Assembly: GCA_029820875.1 (NCBI GenBank)
Contig: JALGUK010000122.1
Coordinates: forward strand, 1 to 5,524
Source: Candidatus Zipacnadia bacterium
GTDB lineage: Bacteria; Armatimonadota; UBA5377; JALGUK01
DNA length: 5,524 nt
Reading direction: 5' to 3'
In this document: piece by piece, positions 1 through 3,808 of the stretch
Numbering within the stretch: the stretch's first letter is position 1
Layout of the letters: each line of letters opens with the position of its first letter
Position numbers and translations under genes: made by a program
Notes under the pieces: model-generated
What the model was told of the DNA's origin: nothing
Seen by the model: only the letters and a program-made list of their open reading frames with translations
Databases searched by the model: none

Positions 1-120
1 TTCGTGCTTGACCTGTTTTCCGACCCGATAGGTGCGCCGCAGCAGGTGGGTGCGGTAGACCTTGCCCTTGTACTTCCGGACTGTCGTGGCCACATGAACC
101 CGGCCCGTTCTGGACGGCAT
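1..120 (-). CDS. IS1634-family transposase, N-terminal fragment (cut by window edge)
   Basis: The reverse strand from the ATG at 120 reads 40 codons without a stop to the left edge, beginning MPSRTGRVHVATT and continuing KYKGKVYRTHLLRRTYR and GKQVKHE. The pattern of a basic start, a K-x-Y-K-G-K-x-Y segment, H-L-L-R-x-x-Y-R and then G-K-x-K-H is what I know from the N-terminus of IS1634-type (IS4-like, DDE) transposases, which cut and paste their own element. The catalytic DDE core would lie beyond the left edge, so it cannot be judged whether the gene is intact. The start is supported by the promoter immediately upstream (126-155). No convincing Shine-Dalgarno sequence precedes it. Family assignment is by recognition of a short stretch, so a related IS4-like group is possible. 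Confidence 0.8.
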   Translation of the reverse strand, partial: MPSRTGRVHVATTVRKYKGKVYRTHLLRRTYRVGKQVKHE

Positions 121-125
121 ACCCA

Positions 126-155
126 ATCATAAGCCACAGCACAAAACAAAGTCAA
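126..155 (-). promoter_or_regulatory. Sigma-70-like promoter of the transposase gene
   Basis: On the minus strand TTGACT (155-150) is followed after an 18-base spacer by TATGAT (131-126). Both hexamers match the sigma-70 consensus at five of six positions. The -10 box ends only five bases before the transposase ATG at 120, so the expected transcription start falls at or very near the start codon. That suggests leaderless translation, which would fit the missing ribosome binding site and the weak expression common for transposases. Confidence 0.6.
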
Positions 156-289
156 GGCAAAATGCTTCCTATTAGTGGCTACAAATGGAATTTCGAAACC
201 CTGCTAAATCACTGACCTGCAAACACTACTTCCAGGATCGCGCCGGAAACTTCGGATTAGTTGTTCGCTCTTCTCCGTTCTTTCCCGCA

Positions 290-2044
290 TCAGGCGGTCT
301 TGTCCGGAAATACCTTGAGCACCTTTAGGATTGAGTACAGGGCTGATACGCAAGAGTGAAGTAGCCTATAACCCTGAAACACGAAGGGCTCGGCCCGGTC
401 CACGCGCGCCAGAGCAAATGCCTCGTCAATGTCCCTGCTTGCGAGGTGCGCGTCTGCATGCCGTAGCCCATAGATTCCCACAAGCGGGCCAAGGAGCGAG
501 CGTGCCTTCTCCTCGCCAGCCTTGAGTGCTACGAGCTTCTCCAGGGATTTTAGCGAGCCCCACCTCTCTCCCTTCGGGGGAAGCACGACCTTCTGAATGG
601 CCGCCGCATCGATACCGTCTGCGACCAGGCGTGCGAGGTCCTTGGCAAGTGAGAAAAAGCCCGATTGATCTGTCGCCCTGAAGCGATGTGCGCTAGCAAT
701 AAGCCCAGCGAAATCGGCGTGCTCGCGGAAGAGTCGGAATCCGAACTTCGCGCTCGTGACCTGACTCAGCGCCGCAAATGCCTGAGGGAGAAACTTCTCC
801 GGCGCTTGCGTGTTCGCGGGGTTCCCCTCAGCCTGCGCGGCGAGCAGTTCTTCGGAGACGCCACCCTCGGGACCCATATTGAAGCCGGCCCAAATCTGTT
901 GTTCCCATTCCGAAAGTAGCCCGATGTCTTTTGCGTATACGTTGACGAGGCCAAGCCTATTCACGCCGAAGTGCACATACGATCCAGGCGAGCTCCTGAC
1001 GCCACCTGTGTCGCGGGTGTACCAGCGCAATCTTCCTCCCCGCCGATTCGAGACGGCCCGGATGACCTCGGGGCGGAACCACAGCCATCCGCGGGTCCCC
1101 TCGAGCTTGTCAGCCCTGCATCGTGTTCCCTTCGCGTCCGTGACGAAAAACGCCGACGGCGGGAGCTTGTCGCCGCGCACCCGCGGACTCTTATCTGCGG
1201 GCTCGACCCACTCGTTACGCCACAGTTCTCCTTGGATACGAATCAGCTTTCGGCCCCGGCGCTCAACCGTCCAAGATTTGGTAATGATGTTGCCATCCGA
1301 GAGACCGATGACGGGCACGTCCTCTTGAAAGTCGACGTTCTCTCGGCCGACGTGCAAGACTGCAGCGGACAGGCCGCCTTCTTCCAGTTCGGTTCTTCTT
1401 CCCTCCCAACGATCTCCCTCGGAAACCTGACGGAACGGGTCCAGCGGATCCCCAGGCCAGTTGATGTGGCTTGCATCGACGACGATTTCCTCTCGGTTCC
1501 TGTAGGACGTGATGTAGAGCGCCATTCCGCGCGCGCACAGGTAGTCTTTCAAATGCTCTGCACGGATCTCCAGGAGAATCGGCCTCTCCTCGTCGTCCCG
1601 CCTAAGGCGCGCGACCTCAATGTACCCCTCATCCATAGCGAGCCATACATCATGCTCGCGCTTTAGCCCAAGGGTGAGGACAAAGTCCTGATGCAAATGC
1701 CATACGGGTGGGTCGTCGGTATTGCCGTCTTGCGCGAGGACGAGGACCACCGCGTTGAGCTCTAATCCATAGCCGTCAAAAACATCCGCTGGTACGTAGC
1801 GGCCCTCTGTCACGCCGCCTCTGTGTGTGTGGCGTAAACCGAGATGCGTCCAGCCGAGTGTTTCGGCTCTGGTCCTTTTGTCGAGTGGAACGGCTATAGA
1901 GCCTGCACCGAAGAATTCCTCGCGATAGCCAAGAGTCCCGAACGTGCCTACGGAGTCTTTTCTCGCAGCGCGGACAGGTATCCAAACCGCGTTGTTGAGG
2001 TTCCGCCGCCGGATGTTCCGCATTTCAAACCATTCTTGATTCAT
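290..2044 (-). CDS. Hypothetical protein, 584 aa, with C-terminal HEPN-like R-x4-H motif
   Basis: I do not recognise a named family. The product is a soluble, charged protein with no signal peptide or membrane segment. The N-terminal two thirds are rich in short beta-type segments and tryptophans; a distinctive stretch around residues 154-177 reads LLEIRAEHLKDYLCARGMALYI, followed by a segment that looks like the edge of a sheet. From about residue 400 the protein becomes helical. Near the end lies GLRHADAHL, giving R528-x4-H533, the spacing of the catalytic motif in HEPN ribonuclease domains, followed by another long helix (VSALYSILKVLKVF). A HEPN-type RNase or toxin/defence role is therefore an inference from one short motif plus helical context. 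The frame is open upstream to a TTG at 2146, but the ATG at 2044 (MNQEWFEMRN) is chosen because a promoter (2079-2108) and a purine-rich binding site (2056-2064) sit inside the longer version. It stands alone, downstream of the DUF932 unit and upstream of the IS fragment. Confidence 0.85.
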   Translation of the reverse strand: MNQEWFEMRNIRRRNLNNAVWIPVRAARKDSVGTFGTLGYREEFFGAGSIAVPLDKRTRAETLGWTHLGLRHTHRGGVTEGRYVPADVFDGYGLELNAVVLVLAQDGNTDDPPVWHLHQDFVLTLGLKREHDVWLAMDEGYIEVARLRRDDEERPILLEIRAEHLKDYLCARGMALYITSYRNREEIVVDASHINWPGDPLDPFRQVSEGDRWEGRRTELEEGGLSAAVLHVGRENVDFQEDVPVIGLSDGNIITKSWTVERRGRKLIRIQGELWRNEWVEPADKSPRVRGDKLPPSAFFVTDAKGTRCRADKLEGTRGWLWFRPEVIRAVSNRRGGRLRWYTRDTGGVRSSPGSYVHFGVNRLGLVNVYAKDIGLLSEWEQQIWAGFNMGPEGGVSEELLAAQAEGNPANTQAPEKFLPQAFAALSQVTSAKFGFRLFREHADFAGLIASAHRFRATDQSGFFSLAKDLARLVADGIDAAAIQKVVLPPKGERWGSLKSLEKLVALKAGEEKARSLLGPLVGIYGLRHADAHLASRDIDEAFALARVDRAEPFVFQGYRLLHSCVSALYSILKVLKVFPDKTA

Positions 2045-2055
2045 GGTTGAACGTG

Positions 2056-2064
2056 TTCTCCTCT
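2056..2064 (-). promoter_or_regulatory. Ribosome binding site deciding the 2044 start
   Basis: The minus strand reads AGAGGAGAA, a good anti-16S match, 11 bases before the ATG at 2044 (13 bases counted from the GGAG core, slightly long). It supports translation from 2044 rather than from the TTG at 2146 or the ATG at 2131. Confidence 0.6.
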
Positions 2065-2078
2065 GCTGCCCGAGCGGA

Positions 2079-2108
2079 ATTATAGGCTGCCCCATCACGG
2101 TTTTGCAA
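2079..2108 (-). promoter_or_regulatory. Sigma-70-like promoter of the 584-aa gene
   Basis: On the minus strand TTGCAA (2108-2103) and a perfect TATAAT (2084-2079) are separated by 18 bases. The predicted transcription start is near 2072, giving a leader of roughly 28 bases that contains the AGAGGAGAA site and then the ATG at 2044. The -35 matches the consensus at four of six positions, so the -10 is the main evidence. It makes the gene a separate transcription unit from the DUF932 pair upstream. Confidence 0.65.
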
Positions 2109-2228
2109 GAGCGTGGAACATAAGCGCTCATGTGGATCGAGAACAAGAAGTCGGCTAACGTTTGCCGATGGCTACTCTGCGGTGCTCACGCTGCTCGCGC
2201 CCGACAGCGCACAGAGACAGCCCCGATG

Positions 2229-2258
2229 GGCGGTGGACTTCCAGTGGAAGACCCCGCC
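2229..2258. repeat. Strong imperfect hairpin, 12 paired bases, 3-base loop
   Basis: GGCGG (2229-2233) pairs with CCGCC (2254-2258), GG (2235-2236) with CC (2252-2253), and CTTCC (2238-2242) with GGAAG (2246-2250) around the loop AGT. One T is bulged and one A-A pair is mismatched. It lies about 100 bases downstream of the stop of the 68-aa ORF, so it could end or stabilise the DUF932 transcript, but neither strand has the run of T expected of an intrinsic terminator. It could also be a recombination or protein-binding site. Confidence 0.6.
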
Positions 2259-2353
2259 AGCCATACCACCACATGCTTCGCCCGCTGCAAACCGGCTGAG
2301 TCGGTCTTCAAATGGCATAACCAGCGCCAGTGGGGATCGGCGAGCGGATGGAG

Positions 2354-2560
2354 TCAGCGAATTCCGCCGTTTGGTACGAACGCGCTGTTGGACACAGACT
2401 CACGTGCAAGCCCTGTGCTCACGCCGTGAATGCGGTCCCGGACCTCGACGAGTTCCAAGCGAACGGCCTCGCAGGGGGCTCCCTCGATCCGCTCGTCCAG
2501 CGTGCTCTCCATCTCCGCCAATACCGCCGCCACGAAACCTTCCGACAGCATCCCGGTCAT
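2354..2560 (-). CDS. Hypothetical 68-aa protein, translationally coupled to DUF932 gene
   Basis: The ATG at 2560 overlaps the stop of the repaired DUF932 frame as ATGA, a typical sign of translational coupling in an operon. The product begins MTGMLSEGFVAAVLAEMEST and continues with an acidic amphipathic helix (ERIEGAP, then RLELVEVRDRI at residues 34-44); the last 20 or so residues look unstructured. There is no signal peptide, membrane segment or motif I recognise. The same frame is open further upstream, but that part is a shadow of the DUF932 gene with serine/arginine-rich composition, so the start at the overlap is preferred. A second ATG lies at codon 4. I cannot assign a function; its place suggests it works with, or is dosed by, the DUF932 protein. 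Confidence 0.6.
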   Translation of the reverse strand: MTGMLSEGFVAAVLAEMESTLDERIEGAPCEAVRLELVEVRDRIHGVSTGLARESVSNSAFVPNGGIR

Positions 2561-3278
2561 CCCTGCACCTGCTGTAGAAACCCGCCGAGCTTTGCCGTCG
2601 CTTTGAACTGCGGTATCGGTCCAGTCGCTTGAATGCCGACGTGAAGGCGTTGGAGAGGCTCCACATGGTTCGCGGCTGGAATTCCGGGTACTGCGGGTCG
2701 AAATAGAGGTCGTGGACCTTCCGCGCCAAGTGCTTCGGCGCTTCCAGGTCGCCCTCGACGAACGCCTGGTAGATGATGAGCTTCGCCGTGCCAACCGACA
2801 ACTGGCGCGCCCGCCACTCCTCGACCTGCCGCTTCATCGGCTCGAAGTTCCGCTGCATGCGGTCAACGCCGATCGACATCGCGTCTTCGAGCGAGAAGTT
2901 CTTCGTGTGCTTCGCCAGCACCGGAGTGAAGTCTCCCGAGAAGGCGAGATTCTCGCACACAAATACTCGCAACCCAACCGTCAGACTCAGCCGAAAGCTC
3001 TTGTCGTGGCTGTTGCGGACGCCGATTGCGAAGCGGCAGCCGTCGAAGCTGCTCTCGAGATCCACGATCCCGAACATCCGCATGCCGTGTTTCGGCACCG
3101 CGTACTCCTCACCCACCACGCCAATGTGGCGAAAGCTCAGCGTCTCGACCAGCGTCTCGACGACCTTGTCGTGCGGGATCGGGACGTGCGTCCGCGTGGC
3201 GGGCGGCGTCGGCACCTCGGCCAACTGCTCCCGCGTGATCTTGCTTTCGTAGGCAAGCAACGTGCTCGTTTCCGACAT
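2557..3278 (-). pseudogene. DUF932 (phage/plasmid-like) protein gene with a one-base frameshift
   Basis: The translation matches my knowledge of DUF932 proteins (PF06067; related to TIGR03299), a family of unknown biochemical role found on phages, plasmids and integrative elements. Recognisable segments are HIGVVGEEYAVPKHGMRMFG, FAIGVRNSHDKSFRL, VGLRVFVCENLAFSGDF, ending in MWSLSNAFTSAFKRLD. From ATG 3278 the frame runs normally to D220 (codon 2621-2619) and then turns into arginine-rich nonsense up to 2400. Re-reading base 2619, that is restoring one missing C, gives PIPQFKATAKLGGFLQQVQG, the expected family ending, with a stop at 2557-2559 and a total of 240 residues. The stop then overlaps the next gene as ATGA. 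A strong GGGAGG site sits ten bases before ATG 3278, so the ATG at 3296 that contains this site is rejected. The lesion may be a real recent mutation or a sequencing error in a short C run; there is no slippery heptamer for programmed frameshifting. Confidence 0.85.
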
Positions 3279-3288
3279 TGTGTTTTGT

Positions 3289-3294
3289 CCTCCC
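3289..3294 (-). promoter_or_regulatory. Ribosome binding site of the DUF932 gene
   Basis: The minus strand reads GGGAGG, followed by ten bases and the ATG at 3278. It lies directly after an in-frame ATG at 3296, which therefore belongs to the untranslated leader rather than being the start. Confidence 0.7.
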
Positions 3295-3308
3295 ATCGCT
3301 GTCTTAGA

Positions 3309-3349
3309 AAGACCGCCACGCCAGTCTCACGCGAGACGGTGCCGGTCTT
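3309..3349. repeat. Nested inverted repeat upstream of DUF932 gene
   Basis: AAGACCG (3309-3315) pairs with CGGTCTT (3343-3349), and inside it GTCTC (3324-3328) pairs with GAGAC (3333-3337) around the loop ACGC; part of the sequence between the stems can pair as well with a bulged base and a G-T pair. It begins 15 bases upstream of the DUF932 ribosome binding site, so on the minus strand it would form in the mRNA leader, or it could be a DNA operator. Confidence 0.6.
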
Positions 3350-3354
3350 CCGTA

Positions 3355-3388
3355 GAGCGCCGCTTCCGGCGGCTCGGCGCCCGGGCGC
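3355..3388. repeat. Two further inverted repeats in the DUF932 upstream region
   Basis: GAG-CGCCG (3355-3362) pairs with CGGCG-(G)-CTC (3367-3375) around the loop CTTC with one bulged G. Next to it GCGCCCGGGCGC (3377-3388) is a perfect 12-base palindrome. With the nested repeat at 3309-3349 they make about 80 bases of nearly continuous dyad symmetry. High GC raises the chance of such matches, so the short palindrome alone would mean little. Confidence 0.5.
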
Positions 3389-3492
3389 GCTGCAGCCCGC
3401 TGACGGCACACACCCAAGCCAAGAAACACGAAGGGCGGGAGCGCGAACCCGTTTCCGCGTCCGCAATCCCGCCCAAACAACCGCGCGGGCCT

Positions 3493-3606
3493 TCAGTATT
3501 CCGCCTCGAAGACCCGCGCACTCCTCTCGTCAGCTACCGTCCACCGATCCGCTCTGCCGTCGCGATGCTGCTCGACCCAGCGCCGCGTGTAGCTCTTCAG
3601 GCCCAT
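3493..3606 (-). CDS. Possible small protein, 37 aa
   Basis: The ATG at 3606 opens a 37-codon frame beginning MGLKSYTRRWVEQHRDG and ending RVFEAEY, rich in charged and aromatic residues. An AGAGG sequence on the minus strand (3615-3619) lies eight bases before the ATG, a good distance for a ribosome binding site. Most codons end in G or C, as in the neighbouring genes. The frame is open further upstream to an ATG at 3723, but that part has less coding-like codon use and would bury the binding site. I recognise no family. It is in the same orientation as the DUF932 gene, 214 bases upstream of it, and could be the first gene of that unit; a chance ORF is also possible. Confidence 0.35.
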   Translation of the reverse strand: MGLKSYTRRWVEQHRDGRADRWTVADERSARVFEAEY

Positions 3607-3619
3607 TAGCCAAACCTCT

Positions 3620-3648
3620 GAATCGGAGGAGCGCAGGCACTCGGATTC
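3620..3648. repeat. Inverted repeat just upstream of the 37-aa ORF
   Basis: GAATC-g-GAG (3620-3628) is mirrored by CTC-g-GATTC (3640-3648), eight pairs with one G-G mismatch and an 11-base centre. It abuts the putative ribosome binding site of the 37-aa ORF, a place where an operator could act on minus-strand expression. There is no T tract for a terminator on either side. Confidence 0.4.
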
Positions 3649-3761
3649 CCACGGCTCGAAGCTCGCTGAGCCGGCCTGGCGCTCCCTCTGGGCTTGTGTT
3701 GAACCTGAAAGCGATAGCGGCATCGTTTGGATATGCGAGATCGAGTTATTGCCGGGACCCC

Positions 3762-3790
3762 TGGAATCTCGACATGGTTGGGGTTATAAT
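3762..3790 (+). promoter_or_regulatory. Possible promoter of the secreted nuclease-like gene
   Basis: A perfect TATAAT lies at 3785-3790, 18 bases before the ATG at 3809. The hexamer 17 bases upstream of it, TGGAAT (3762-3767), matches the -35 consensus at only three positions. Transcription would begin near 3797, right at the ribosome binding site, leaving a very short leader. The -10 alone is suggestive; the true promoter could lie elsewhere. Confidence 0.35.
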
Positions 3791-3796
3791 TTCCGC

Positions 3797-3801
3797 GGTG
3801 A
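3797..3801 (+). promoter_or_regulatory. Ribosome binding site of the secreted nuclease-like gene
   Basis: GGTGA lies seven bases before the ATG at 3809, complementary to the anti-Shine-Dalgarno sequence and at normal distance. Together with the signal peptide that follows directly, it fixes the start at 3809. Confidence 0.55.
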
Positions 3802-3808
3802 TCACCCA

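Larger units (their letters stand above)
1..200 (-). mobile_element. Left-edge insertion sequence, upstream end (boundary uncertain)
   Basis: The transposase fragment implies that the 5' end of an IS1634-type element lies inside this window, with the rest off the left edge. The inner boundary is not resolved. The DNA from 121 to 240 is clearly AT-richer than the rest (51 G/C in 120 bases by hand count), and the neighbouring gene ends at 290, so the terminal inverted repeat should fall somewhere between about 156 and 289. The other end of the element is not visible, so no inverted repeat or target duplication can be paired. The right coordinate given is only a placeholder within that range. 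Confidence 0.5.
2045..2353. other. Intergenic region between the 68-aa ORF and the 584-aa gene
   Basis: These 309 bases hold the promoter and ribosome binding site of the 584-aa gene at the left, a strong imperfect hairpin at 2229-2258, and otherwise no reading frame that looks coding on either strand. Plus-strand frames crossing it have arginine- and serine-rich translations with no recognisable start or domain. No tRNA-like or rho-independent terminator with a T tract was seen. Confidence 0.6.

Noticed and set aside
971..1666. Plus-strand open frame of 231 codons opposite the 584-aa gene
   Set aside because: It is antisense to a longer, more protein-like frame that has its own promoter and ribosome binding site. 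No motif or start signal is visible.
2400..2618. Arginine- and glycine-rich C-terminal extension of the DUF932 frame
   Set aside because: It follows the frameshift and is out of frame with both the DUF932 ending and the coupled 68-aa gene, so it is not a real domain.
2600..2640. Programmed -1 frameshifting in the DUF932 gene
   Set aside because: There is no slippery heptamer at the shift point, and loss of one C from a CCC run explains the frame change more simply.
376..3436. A 14-base exact repeat, GAAACACGAAGGGC, at 376-389 and 3423-3436
   Set aside because: One copy lies within the 584-aa gene and the other in intergenic DNA, the flanks do not match, and a 14-base match is not very unlikely by chance in a window this size.
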